This document shows, one piece after another, positions 1-8,381 of a stretch of 59,663 nucleotides of DNA. The stretch is taken from the NCBI GenBank assembly GCA_902774145.1, contig CACYHC010000034.1:1-59663 (forward strand), written 5' to 3'. This DNA comes from an uncultured Bacteroidia bacterium (GTDB taxonomy: Bacteria > Bacteroidota > Bacteroidia > Bacteroidales > UBA932). Position 1 is the stretch's first letter. Each line of letters starts with the position of its first letter. The notes under the pieces are model-generated. The model was not told the origin of the DNA and did no database searches. It saw only the letters and a list, made by a program, of their open reading frames with translations. The position numbers were made by a program, and so were the translations under genes.

Positions 1-161
1 TCATAACAATACCTTTTAAAAGTTAATGAGCCGCAATAATATGTGTAAAAAACGTAAATTCTGATCAGATTTATTTTTTATACACAAATTTTTACGTTTT
101 CTGCACATTTGACCGGACTGCGGCTAACTCCGAGCGGTCGGGGTAGCCGATTTTTTCGCCA

Positions 162-264
162 GGTACAGCGGATCGGTCAAAAATGGCACAAAACGTAAGA
201 TCCACTGTACCACGGGGACAGCGGATCCTTCAAAATCAGCCAAAAATGTCGTGTTCGCTGTACC
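162..264. repeat. 103-nt double-hairpin intergenic repeat, copy 1
   Basis: Two tandem inverted repeats. The first pairs GGTACAGCGGATC (162-174) with GATCCACTGTACC (199-211). The second pairs GGACAGCGGATCC (216-228) with GTTCGCTGTACC (253-264). A second copy of the same length and layout lies at 54677-54779. Arms are conserved while loops diverge, which suggests selection on pairing, as in REP or small MITE-like elements. Confidence 0.8.
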
Positions 265-538
265 TGCCAAGGGCCGGCAATGGCCGGGCGTGGAGCGGGC
301 CGCTCATTCGAGCCCGGCGAGCGCCCGCGCCGTAGCCGCCGAGCCTCGTCCCCGCGAGGCGGCGGTGCCGTTCTCCCCTTCAAGCGCGGAAGGTGTCCCG
401 AAATCCGGGACGTCAAGCGCAAAAAACGCCAAAAATGCTGGAGGTGTCCGAATAACAAGGAGACCTCCAGCAGTGGGGACTTCGTCCAGGGGCGTGCCGG
501 GGCCTGACGGCCCTGGGCGCGAATGATTGAATGACGAC

Positions 539-583
539 AGCGTGGGGGCACCGCTAAGCAGGCGCCCTACGCTGAGATTTTTT
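539..583 (+). terminator. Terminator-like hairpin on the plus strand
   Basis: AGCGTGGGGGCACC (539-552) pairs imperfectly with GGCGCCCTACGCT (561-573) and is followed by GAGA and six T. The T run lies on the plus strand, yet no plus-strand gene precedes it. It may end a non-coding transcript from 1-538, or act only as a hairpin behind the minus-strand gene ending at 585. Confidence 0.35.
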
Positions 584-584
584 A

Positions 585-3500
585 TCATTTTGAGACGGGA
601 CGGACAGATCGCCCGTATTCGCGGAGGTCGCCGCTGCTCCAATCCACAGAACTGAAGGAGAAGTACACCATGAACGCGCTGCCCGGGTTGCCCGCCTTGA
701 GGGACGAGAACCAGTAGCGGCCGCAGGAGCCCGCACTGTAGAGGCTCGTACCATCCCGGTAGCCGGCAGCAGGAAGGAATATGCTATTGCCGTTGGGACC
801 GGTAACCAATCTGCCCTTTACGCCTGTACCGTTATAGTTTGTTGTCCAAGTCAAGGTGCATTGGCTTCTCAACTCGTCCTGCTCGGCCTGTGTAGGCATG
901 CGCCAACTACCGCCCCAATTGACCGCAGCGGCGTCATCCTCCGCGTCAAGTACTGTCTTGCCGTCCGTGAACCCGTTATATCCGTAACCGGAATCAGTAC
1001 AGTACTTGGTCATTGTTGGGTATGAACCCTTGCCCCACTTGTATGTGGACCAACGATAATCCTCCTTCGGCTCCGTCTCTCCCCAGGCAAAATATTCTCC
1101 ATAGTCTTCAGGGGAAGATGAGCCAATATTCCAAGATGCCCATTTTACGCTCAACCCCAAATCAATAGCCTCTGCAACCGAATGAGAGGTCCATACTCTC
1201 ACTGGACAACTCGCGTTTTTCCCACTGCCGTCATTCGCCGTAGCCTTAATTGTCGCCGTACCTTTGGATACGGCCGTAACCTTGCCCGTTTGGTCTACCG
1301 TGGCTATTTCTTCATTAGATGAAGACCATGTAACACTCTTGTCATTAGCGTCGTCGGGCTTGACTGACGATACGGAAATCGTCGACGACTCGCCCTCGTT
1401 TAATACCAACGATGTCTTGTCGAGAGTGATGCTTGTCACATATTTCCGGACATCCACTTCACAAGTCCCTGTGACTCCGCTGCCGTCCTTTGCCGTTGCG
1501 GTTATTATGACTGTCCCCTTTGCAACGCCCTTGACAACCCCGGATGTGGAGACCGTCGCAACCGAGGTATTGGAACTTGACCAGGTATACGATGTGTTGT
1601 TTGCTGTTTCAGGGTAAACAGTTGCATGGAGGGTCTTACTCTCTCCAATGTGGATAATAAGAGATGCCGGCTCAATGGTAATCGAAGAAACTAGTCGTTT
1701 GACGGTTACGGAACAGGTCGCATATTTCCCGCTGCCGTCATTCGCCGTACCCTTAATGGTGGCAGTACCTTTGGATACGGCCGTAATTTTGCCCGTCTGG
1801 TCTACCGTGGCTATTTCTTCATCAGACGAGGACCATACAACACTCTTATCATTGGCATTATCCGGCTGGACCGAAGATGCGGAAACCGTTGACGACTCGC
1901 CCTCGTTTAATACCAACGATGTCTTGTCGAGAGTGATGCTTGTCACATATTGCCGGACCTCAACTTCACAGGTTCCTACGGCTCCGCTGCCATCCTTTGC
2001 AGTGGCCGTTATTATGACTGTGCCCCTCGCAATGCCCTTTACTACCCCGGATGTGGAGACCGTCGCAACCGAGGTATTGGAGCTTGACCAGGTGCATGAT
2101 GTATTGGTTGCTGTCTCGGGAGCGACCGTAGCCGTAAGGGTCTTACTTTCACCTGTATGGATAATAAGAGATGCAGGTTCAATGGTAATCGAAGAAACTG
2201 GCCGTTTGACGGTTACGGAACACGTCGCATATTGACCGCTACCGTCATTCGCCGTGGCCTTTATGGTTGTAGTACCTTTTTTTAGCGCCTTTATTTTACC
2301 AAACTCGTCAACTGTTGCTACGCTATCGACGGAAGAAGTCCATGTCAATGACTTCTCCGTCGCGTCTTCCGGCGAAACGGTTGCTGAAATAATATCCGTT
2401 GCCCCCTCATTTAAGGATAAATTTGTTTTATCAAACTTGATACTGTTTATAAGTATCGGTTTGACCTCAACTTCACAGGATGCCGTGTAGCCGCCGTCAT
2501 TCGTCGTCGCCTCAATCGTACAGGTGCCTTCGCTAATGGCCTCAATCACGCCTTTTGTAGAAACCATGGCAACCGAAGGGTCGGAAGAAGTCCAGATTAC
2601 AGATTTATCGGCGGCGGTGGAAGGCGTTACTGTGGCGATCAGGGTGGATGATTTACCTATATACAAGTTAATAGATGTCTTGTCCAATGTTATCCCCGTC
2701 ACCTCCGAGGGGTCAAACGACGCTTCATACAAGCGCTGGACAAAAGACTTGGCGTGAGTCTTTAGTGTGGAGAAAGAACTTGACAAAGAAGTGGAGCAGT
2801 CCAGGTTGAGCAACACGACAGCGGATTTCTGGCTCTTGGTAACCTCGACACTTGCATCCTTCTCTGCATCAAATTCAGAGTTGCGCTGCCAACTGCCGGA
2901 AGAGGCCACATAGGTCCAGTGACGAATATTTGCCTTGTTGAGCGCATCACTCTTCCCGTCCCCGATGACCATTCCCGTGAACGAGAAACGCACGTATATG
3001 CCGTCCACTTCACCCCTTACAGTCCCGCCATTCCCTGCGGTCAGACCGTGATAACTGACTTCCGTCAAGGATTTGGACGAAAGGTTAAAGACGCCCTCTA
3101 TATAGAGGTTAGAGGACGTGGCGCTGGAGACATTGTCCAGCGTGAAACGCATCCTCGTCCCGTTCGCCTGGCCGGGAATCGTCAGGCTTAGGTCATATTG
3201 GTAACTCGACAGCTTCTGGTTCACCTGATCCGCAATCGCCTGGAAGCGGCTTTTTACCGTTGACATATCCGACACCTCGAAGGCGTTGGATTCCGGCGTA
3301 GCCAGTTTTTTGAGGTTGTTGCGGAACTTCGTCACATCCGACACGTCGCTGCCCTTCAGGCCCACGGAGTAGGCCGTCAGGGGAACACCCTGCACCACGG
3401 TGGTAGTCAGCCTGTTGTTCAGTATCTGGAGATACTCGTCGTCTCCGGGATAATCCTCGATCATCATCGAAGATCCCTGGTCCAGGCCGTCGGTGAAGGT

Positions 3501-4604
3501 CAGCAGAGACACGTTGAAAAGGTTCTCCGGATATCGGGCCCGGGACAGTGCCTTGAGTGATTCCCCTACCGAATAGTAGAGCAGCGTGGCTTTCCGGGTG
3601 GTCAGCCCGTCGATAAACGCCGTAAAGTGGTTGTATGTGGCGGCATTCAGGCGCCCGATGGGCATTTGGTACAACTGGTCGTTGAAGCCGATGATACCCA
3701 GGTACAGGCCGGAGCGGGTGCCACCACCCTCGGCTTCCGTAGCGTAATCCTCCCATTCGATAATACCATTATCCACATTATCGAGCGTTCCGAAAGCGGA
3801 ACGGCGGACGGTAATGGATTGGGTAATCGTTTTGGTTGCCTTCTTGGTTGCAGTATAGAGCGTGACCGTCAGTCCCTGTTTGTGGGTTTGCGGGAGCATC
3901 GCCGCGAAGTAATTGTTTCCTGGGATGAAGCCATTGGCGGGGGCGTTAACGACCACGGAGTCCTTTGCGTCGGAAATGCCAAGGATTTGCGGCTTCCCGT
4001 CACCACCGAAGTCCACCCGGACCGTTCCGGCCATCGGGCTGCCGTCATTGGAACGAAAGACAATCTTCTGCACGCCTTCAGTGACAACGGAGAAACGGGC
4101 CCCACCGCAGACGTTATAGAAGGCGAGGTCCGGTGTGGTGCCGCTGGCGATAGCAGGGAATAACTTATCGGCGAAAGTACCGGCCCTCCCGGTCTGATCC
4201 TGTAAAAGGGACAGAGTAACGCTCTGACCATCGCAGGTGTTGTTTTCGTTATAGGGGTAGATGGCCCAATAGCGCCGCTGGCTATTCTCGGTTTCCAGGC
4301 TGCCGGTAAGGATATTCAGCCTCCCTTCGAAGGTTACGAGGGCTGAGGGCTCCGTGTTCGTCGACGTGAATACTCCTGCGTACTGGGTCCCATAGAAAGC
4401 GTTGATGCGCTCATTGACACTCCAGAGAATATTAGTGCCGTTTTCTGCAACCAAGGTGCGGGAATCTCCGTCCTTCGCCCAGGCGGCGGTAAATTCCATC
4501 TCAATGCCTGTGTTCAGGGAGTCCGGTGCTTCCGCTTCCCTGACGCAGGAAACCATCATCGCCGCCAACACCACAGCGGCGCATATCGTTTTAGTTGCCT
4601 TCAT
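585..4604 (-). CDS. Large surface lipoprotein: fimbrillin-like, vWA-like, six BIG2 repeats, Fib_succ_major domain
   Basis: A 1339-aa protein. The frame runs upstream to 4736, but I start at 4604 because this gives a lipoprotein signal (MKATKTICAAVVLAAMMVSC) and the upstream part encodes another peptide in a different frame. In order: fimbrillin-like region (about 30-280), vWA-like domain (about 299-466, with FTDG near 370 but no DxSxS in its first strand), a linker domain, a separate MIDAS-like DCSTS near 602, six Ig-like BIG2 repeats (about 633-1140), and a C-terminal Fibrobacter major-paralogous domain (about 1142-1339). BIG2 repeats 3-4 and 5-6 are recent duplicates. An outer-membrane adhesin or structural surface protein is inferred. 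It overlaps the peptide gene 4591-4740 by 14 nt, suggesting translational coupling. Confidence 0.85.
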   Translation of the reverse strand: MKATKTICAAVVLAAMMVSCVREAEAPDSLNTGIEMEFTAAWAKDGDSRTLVAENGTNILWSVNERINAFYGTQYAGVFTSTNTEPSALVTFEGRLNILTGSLETENSQRRYWAIYPYNENNTCDGQSVTLSLLQDQTGRAGTFADKLFPAIASGTTPDLAFYNVCGGARFSVVTEGVQKIVFRSNDGSPMAGTVRVDFGGDGKPQILGISDAKDSVVVNAPANGFIPGNNYFAAMLPQTHKQGLTVTLYTATKKATKTITQSITVRRSAFGTLDNVDNGIIEWEDYATEAEGGGTRSGLYLGIIGFNDQLYQMPIGRLNAATYNHFTAFIDGLTTRKATLLYYSVGESLKALSRARYPENLFNVSLLTFTDGLDQGSSMMIEDYPGDDEYLQILNNRLTTTVVQGVPLTAYSVGLKGSDVSDVTKFRNNLKKLATPESNAFEVSDMSTVKSRFQAIADQVNQKLSSYQYDLSLTIPGQANGTRMRFTLDNVSSATSSNLYIEGVFNLSSKSLTEVSYHGLTAGNGGTVRGEVDGIYVRFSFTGMVIGDGKSDALNKANIRHWTYVASSGSWQRNSEFDAEKDASVEVTKSQKSAVVLLNLDCSTSLSSSFSTLKTHAKSFVQRLYEASFDPSEVTGITLDKTSINLYIGKSSTLIATVTPSTAADKSVIWTSSDPSVAMVSTKGVIEAISEGTCTIEATTNDGGYTASCEVEVKPILINSIKFDKTNLSLNEGATDIISATVSPEDATEKSLTWTSSVDSVATVDEFGKIKALKKGTTTIKATANDGSGQYATCSVTVKRPVSSITIEPASLIIHTGESKTLTATVAPETATNTSCTWSSSNTSVATVSTSGVVKGIARGTVIITATAKDGSGAVGTCEVEVRQYVTSITLDKTSLVLNEGESSTVSASSVQPDNANDKSVVWSSSDEEIATVDQTGKITAVSKGTATIKGTANDGSGKYATCSVTVKRLVSSITIEPASLIIHIGESKTLHATVYPETANNTSYTWSSSNTSVATVSTSGVVKGVAKGTVIITATAKDGSGVTGTCEVDVRKYVTSITLDKTSLVLNEGESSTISVSSVKPDDANDKSVTWSSSNEEIATVDQTGKVTAVSKGTATIKATANDGSGKNASCPVRVWTSHSVAEAIDLGLSVKWASWNIGSSSPEDYGEYFAWGETEPKEDYRWSTYKWGKGSYPTMTKYCTDSGYGYNGFTDGKTVLDAEDDAAAVNWGGSWRMPTQAEQDELRSQCTLTWTTNYNGTGVKGRLVTGPNGNSIFLPAAGYRDGTSLYSAGSCGRYWFSSLKAGNPGSAFMVYFSFSSVDWSSGDLREYGRSVRPVSK
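1180..2245 (-). repeat. In-gene duplication of BIG2 repeat pairs
   Basis: Within the large lipoprotein gene, the segment coding BIG2 repeats 3-4 (roughly 1715-2245) and that coding repeats 5-6 (roughly 1200-1715) are near-identical at DNA level, for example the shared block TCTACCGTGGCTATTTCTTC at about 1300 and 1801. Boundaries are approximate. Such a tandem of about 0.5 kb could expand or contract by recombination and vary the stalk length. Confidence 0.7.
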
Positions 4605-4740
4605 AACCGTTAAGTTGCCATTCATCGTAAACCAAATCCTCATTCCCGCCGGGTTTGGGGCTTTCGCACAACACGGCCGCGCCGTCAACGGGCACAACTT
4701 GGGCCTCCGGCGCGGTGTAAAAGATCTGTCGTTCAATCAT
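4591..4740 (-). CDS. 49-aa peptide of a repeated cysteine-peptide family (member 1)
   Basis: This short frame starts MIERQIFYTAPEAQVV and carries LCESP around residue 25. It matches two 45-aa frames in the PUL (19167-19304, 20513-20650) at the same positions: Tyr8, Ala10-Pro11, Val15 and Cys25 with a following Ser/Thr. There is no signal peptide or membrane segment. It overlaps the start of the large lipoprotein gene by 14 nt and follows the thioredoxin-fold lipoprotein gene by 30 nt. No function is known to me. Conservation of register and the gene position argue that it is translated. Confidence 0.65.
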   Translation of the reverse strand: MIERQIFYTAPEAQVVPVDGAAVLCESPKPGGNEDLVYDEWQLNGYEGN

Positions 4741-4770
4741 ATCTGGCCCTTATAACGCCTGTACCAGAGA

Positions 4771-5865
4771 CTAGTACAAGACCGCGGAGAGGGAGCGGCG
4801 GAGGGCCGCGGCGCCGCCGATATTCTTTTGCAGAGCTTCGCCGCCACAGAGCAGGAAGGTCTCCGGGAGGGACTGCACATTATACCGGACGACGGCATTG
4901 GAGGCGGCGCCGCGCCCGTCGTTGACATTGACCCAGGGCAACTTCTGGGCGCTCACCACGGAACCCCAGCGGACTTTGTCCGTATCCACGCAGACGGAAT
5001 AAATCTCCAGGCCGCGGTCGTGGAATTCCTCGTAGAGGGGAAGCAGCGTATCCAGGTTGAACATCCGCTGGGCGGGATCTTCGCTGGTCCAGAAATGCAG
5101 CAGGACCGCCTTGGCCTTCAGGTCCGAAATCCGGCACTTGTTCCCGCGGATATCGGGCAGTTCCAGGTCCGGGTAATCCACCCGGGGAGCGGAATCCACC
5201 CGGAGGCTCATCTCCAACAGCTGGGTGCGTTTTTCGGCTTCCTTCTGCAGGGCCTTGACATACCGGGATTCGGGATACACCGCCGTCAGCGAATCGGCCG
5301 CCGCCTGGAAGAGGACGGCGTCGTTGGACCGGTGGAAGACCGGCGTCCCCTCGCTGAGGCGCTCGTACAAAATGGGAATGACCACCAGTGAATGGGAGTT
5401 GGCGACAATGCGGCGCACGCATTCCCGGTAATGCTGCACATAGAGCGCGCCCATTTCCCGGCTGTCCTTCGCCGCGGCGAACGCCGTAATGAAATCGGCA
5501 TAAGCCTTTTCGGAAACGCGGAGCGTATCACTCTGCGGAGAACCGGCCACGCTGTAAGCGCCGAGCGTATCGGCATCCAGCCGCACGCGGTCCCCCGCTT
5601 CCAGGAGCAGGGAGGCGATGCGCCGGCCGCCATAGAAAAGATAAAAGAATTCCGGCTGCCCCTTCACCACCTCCGGACGGAAAACCACGCGGCCGCGACG
5701 GTCGGTGGTCAGCGTATCCAGAATGCGGTACACGTTCATATCCAGCTGCCGGAGGGTCAGCTGCGAGGCGGCGGGCGCGTCGAGCGTCACCTCCACCCGT
5801 ACCCCTTTCCCGCAGGAAACGAGGCAGAGCAGCAAGGGCAGCAGGAAACGGCTAAAGTTTTTCAT
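4771..5865 (-). CDS. TlpA-like thioredoxin-fold lipoprotein lacking the CXXC site
   Basis: 364 aa with a lipoprotein signal (LLCLVSC). The N-terminal region resembles the DUF4369 domain that precedes thioredoxin folds in Bacteroidales, and the C-terminal part (about 225-364) resembles TlpA/AhpC-TSA thioredoxin. The active-site loop after the first strand reads HFWTSEDPAQRM, so both catalytic cysteines are absent. A cis-proline-like LPETF is kept. A redox role is therefore unlikely; it may bind or chaperone in the periplasm. It overlaps the HIT gene by 14 nt, in the row greA-HIT-this gene-peptide-lipoprotein. Confidence 0.75.
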   Translation of the reverse strand: MKNFSRFLLPLLLCLVSCGKGVRVEVTLDAPAASQLTLRQLDMNVYRILDTLTTDRRGRVVFRPEVVKGQPEFFYLFYGGRRIASLLLEAGDRVRLDADTLGAYSVAGSPQSDTLRVSEKAYADFITAFAAAKDSREMGALYVQHYRECVRRIVANSHSLVVIPILYERLSEGTPVFHRSNDAVLFQAAADSLTAVYPESRYVKALQKEAEKRTQLLEMSLRVDSAPRVDYPDLELPDIRGNKCRISDLKAKAVLLHFWTSEDPAQRMFNLDTLLPLYEEFHDRGLEIYSVCVDTDKVRWGSVVSAQKLPWVNVNDGRGAASNAVVRYNVQSLPETFLLCGGEALQKNIGGAAALRRSLSAVLY

Positions 5866-6256
5866 ATTCGGCGAGGATGGCGGCAGCCGTTTCCTTCATC
5901 TGTTCCGGGGTGAACTCCGGACGCTTTTTGCGGAAATCCATATCCCCTTCCGTCTGGAGCGGCACCAGGTGGATGTGCGTATGGGGCACTTCCATTCCCA
6001 GGACGGCCACGCCTACCCGCTGGCAGGGAACCGCCGCCTTGAGGGCCACCGCCACCTTGCGGGCAAAAGCCCAGAGACGGGCATACACGCCCTCGTCCAG
6101 GTGGAAAAGATAGTCGTCCTCCACGGAACGGGGAATGACCAGGGTATGCCCCTTGGCCAGGGGACTGATGTCCAAAAAGGCGTAAAACTCTTCGTTTTCC
6201 GCCACTTTGTACGAGGGAATCTCCCCCGCTGCAATCTTGGTAAAAATCGTTGCCAT
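5852..6256 (-). CDS. HIT family nucleotide-binding hydrolase
   Basis: 134 aa, usual length for a bacterial HINT-like protein. The histidine triad HTHIHLVPL lies near residue 91, and the fold begins with the usual FxKIxxGEIPSYKV. Family members hydrolyse nucleoside phosphoramidates or related AMP conjugates in the cytoplasm. It overlaps greA by 1 nt upstream and the thioredoxin-fold gene by 14 nt downstream, so it is probably in the same transcript. Confidence 0.92.
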   Translation of the reverse strand: MATIFTKIAAGEIPSYKVAENEEFYAFLDISPLAKGHTLVIPRSVEDDYLFHLDEGVYARLWAFARKVAVALKAAVPCQRVGVAVLGMEVPHTHIHLVPLQTEGDMDFRKKRPEFTPEQMKETAAAILAEYEKL

Positions 6257-6726
6257 CAGAGGGATATGTCAAGAATTTCAAACTTCAGGATACCGGAGGG
6301 GACGCGGGCCTCCACGGTCTCCCCTTTCGCGTGCCCGATCAGGGCCTTGGCGATGGGCGTGGTGGCGGCCAGGCGGCCCTGGGAGAAATCGGCTTCCTTC
6401 TCCCCGACGATGGTGAACTCCATCACCTGCCCGGCGGCCAGGTTCTTGACCTTGACCTTGTTGAGCATCTGCACCTTGTCCGTACCGATGGCGGAACCGT
6501 CCACCACCTTGGCATTGATGAGCGTCTCCTGCAGGCGGGCAATCTTGAGTTCCAGCAGGCCCTGCGCCTCGCGGGCGGACTCATATTCGGCATTCTCGGA
6601 GAGGTCGCCCTTCTCGCGCGCCTCGGCGATGGCGGCGGCGATGACAGGACGCTGCGCAATGGCCTCCGCAAGTTCTTTCTTCAAATTTTCGAGCCCTTCC
6701 TGGCTCAGGTAATGCACTTGAGACAT
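6256..6726 (-). CDS. greA: Transcription elongation factor GreA
   Basis: 156 aa, full family length. It has an N-terminal coiled coil with the acidic tip (about 8-75, including GDLSENAEYESAREAQ) and a C-terminal FKBP-like domain (about 80-156). GreA stimulates cleavage of the backtracked RNA 3' end in stalled RNA polymerase. It is the first gene of a minus-strand row with HIT overlapping by 1 nt. A TATCTTTG -7 box lies upstream at 6790-6797. Confidence 0.95.
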   Translation of the reverse strand: MSQVHYLSQEGLENLKKELAEAIAQRPVIAAAIAEAREKGDLSENAEYESAREAQGLLELKIARLQETLINAKVVDGSAIGTDKVQMLNKVKVKNLAAGQVMEFTIVGEKEADFSQGRLAATTPIAKALIGHAKGETVEARVPSGILKFEILDISL

Positions 6727-6789
6727 ATCGTATTATTAATAAAGTCAATGAAAAAGGAGTTCCGCCGCAAGGCAGAACCCTTTCCACTG

Positions 6790-6797
6790 CAAAGATA
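6790..6797 (-). promoter_or_regulatory. -7 box (TATCTTTG) for greA
   Basis: Matches the Bacteroidota -7 consensus TAnnTTTG on the minus strand, about 64 nt upstream of the greA start. No clear -33 TTTG is seen at the usual spacing. Confidence 0.5.
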
Positions 6798-6817
6798 GCA
6801 AACGGTTTTGAGAAATC

Positions 6818-7678
6818 CTAACGAAGCCGCTTGAATTCAGCCTTCGCCCGCGCCACCTGTTTGCGGTATTCTTCGCTGCACTGCAGGCGCGCATAGCCGA
6901 TGGCGGCGACGCTGGCGCTGACATCCACGTCGCTCTGCCAGTGCGCTCCGGCAATCACGCGGCTCTCGCCGTACATACAGGCCCGCGCATAGAGCGCCTG
7001 CGTGGCGGCAGGGTTGATTTCCGCCATAATCAGGGCGATGCTCCAGCCCCGGACGGTATGGCCGGAAGGATAGGAACCCTCCCCGGTCAGGCCCGGACGC
7101 TCGCGCTCGTCGAGCAGCGTCTCGCCCAGGCGCTCAAAGGGCCGTTTGCGGTGGAAATAGGCCTTGGGCTTGAGCCGGACGAGCCCGATGGTGGCCACAC
7201 CGCTTTCCAGCAGCTTATAGATTTCCGGCGTCTTCTCCGGGGAAAGCGCATGACCGAAGGGCTCGCTGAACAGCCGGATCAGGGTATCCAGCTGCCACTG
7301 CGCATCGCTCACGGCGATAGCAGCGCGCACCGGATCCTTCCGCTGCTCCTTCCCCCAGTAAAAACGCAGCACGTCCTGCGCAAAGGCCGGATCCAGGGTA
7401 TCGGGCGGCGCAGGCATACAAAGCGACAGGTCGGGCATCTCTTCCTGGGTAAAATAGGTCGGCACATCCTGCGCGCGCAGCGGCTGCAACGCGCCGAGGA
7501 AAAAGGCAAAACCCAGCAAGAACGCCTTAAATTTGGGATTCAGGATAGCATTGTCGATCACCAGGCGCTTCCCGTTGATTTTCCGGGCGTGCCGTTCCGG
7601 GGTGGCTTTCGCTGCAGGGGCCGGCTGCTTCGGTTTGCGCGGCAGGGCGCGCTGGCCTTCTTCAAACTGTTGAGGCAT
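6818..7678 (-). CDS. PAP2-type acid phosphatase, exported
   Basis: 286 aa. All three phosphatase motifs are present: K-AYFHR-KRP, PSGHT with the catalytic acid His, and SRVIAGAHWQSDVD with the nucleophile His. The layout resembles class A non-specific acid phosphatases (PhoN-like). A hydrophobic segment ending LRAQ (about 52-70) looks like a signal peptide, so the first 45 or so residues are odd; translation may begin at an internal GTG or TTG. The annotated ATG overlaps tcdA by 17 nt. Periplasmic phosphomonoester hydrolysis is inferred. Confidence 0.85.
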   Translation of the reverse strand: MPQQFEEGQRALPRKPKQPAPAAKATPERHARKINGKRLVIDNAILNPKFKAFLLGFAFFLGALQPLRAQDVPTYFTQEEMPDLSLCMPAPPDTLDPAFAQDVLRFYWGKEQRKDPVRAAIAVSDAQWQLDTLIRLFSEPFGHALSPEKTPEIYKLLESGVATIGLVRLKPKAYFHRKRPFERLGETLLDERERPGLTGEGSYPSGHTVRGWSIALIMAEINPAATQALYARACMYGESRVIAGAHWQSDVDVSASVAAIGYARLQCSEEYRKQVARAKAEFKRLR

Positions 7679-8381
7679 AATTCGTTAATTGATTGATAAC
7701 GGCTTGCGCACAGGCACAGCCGAAGACCGTCGGGAGATAGGAAATCGTCCCCACGTTGGATTTCTTGTTGCGGCCCTCTTCCATCACCACGGCCTCCGCG
7801 ACCGGCACCTCTTCGGAATAAACCGCCTGGAAGCCCTCGCGGATGCCCAGTTTGTGCAGGCGCTTGCGGAGCATATGCGCCAGCGGGCACTGGCGGGTCC
7901 GGGAAATATCGGCAATCCGCACGGCCGTCGCATCCCGTTTGGCGCCGCTGCCCATCGAACTGACCAGCGGAATCCCGGCCTTCAGGCAGTACTGAATCAG
8001 GGCAATCTTGGGGCTGAGCGTGTCGATGGCATCCACCACCGCATCGGGGCGCGGTTCCAGTAGCGCGGCGACATTCTCCTCGCAGAGGAATTCCCGCACT
8101 TCGCGCAGTTCCAGCGCAGGATGAATATCGCGCAGGCGCGCCGCAACCACCTCCGTTTTGGGCTTTCCTACCGTCGATACAAGGGCGCAGAGCTGCCGGT
8201 TGCGGTTGGTATCGGCGACGGTATCGCTGTCGACGAGCGTCAGCCGCCCCACGCCCGCACGGGCCAGCATTTCCGCGGCGGCACCGCCTACGCCCCCGAG
8301 TCCGACGACGGCAACGTGCGAACGCGCAAGGCGCGCCACAGCCTCATCGCCGAGCAGCAAGGCAGTCCGCTCGTTCCACAT
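7662..8381 (-). CDS. tcdA: tRNA threonylcarbamoyladenosine dehydratase (ThiF/E1-like)
   Basis: 239 aa. The Rossmann nucleotide-binding loop VVGLGGVGGAAAE lies at about 26-38. The E1-like DSDTVADTNRNRQ segment and the C-terminal GTISYLPTVFG, typical of TcdA/CsdL, follow. The enzyme uses ATP to cyclise t6A37 of tRNA to ct6A. The start overlaps the stop of the CoA-transferase gene, and the end overlaps the phosphatase gene. Confidence 0.9.
   Translation of the reverse strand: MWNERTALLLGDEAVARLARSHVAVVGLGGVGGAAAEMLARAGVGRLTLVDSDTVADTNRNRQLCALVSTVGKPKTEVVAARLRDIHPALELREVREFLCEENVAALLEPRPDAVVDAIDTLSPKIALIQYCLKAGIPLVSSMGSGAKRDATAVRIADISRTRQCPLAHMLRKRLHKLGIREGFQAVYSEEVPVAEAVVMEEGRNKKSNVGTISYLPTVFGCACAQAVINQLTNYASTV

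Larger units (their letters stand above)
1..584. other. Intergenic region without a convincing gene
   Basis: Short frames here are arginine/proline-rich by-products of GC-rich DNA and none looks like a protein. Positions 1-160 are AT-rich and carry two facing TTTTACGTTTT-like arms (about 46-58 and 89-100). Positions 162-264 hold a dispersed double hairpin. Positions 265-584 are GC-rich and full of inverted repeats: GTCCCG/CGGGAC at 395-411, a 14-bp stem with one mismatch at 436-449/459-472, and a terminator-like hairpin at 539-583. A structured plus-strand RNA is possible but unproven. Confidence 0.6.

Noticed and set aside
251-526. 91-aa and 75-aa frames in the first 600 bases
   Set aside because: Low-complexity Arg/Pro/Ala composition, no start signal, and overlap with hairpins.
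1200-2700. Regular repeats as a CRISPR array
   Set aside because: The repeats are about 250 nt and encode Ig-like domains; there are no short spacers and no cas genes.
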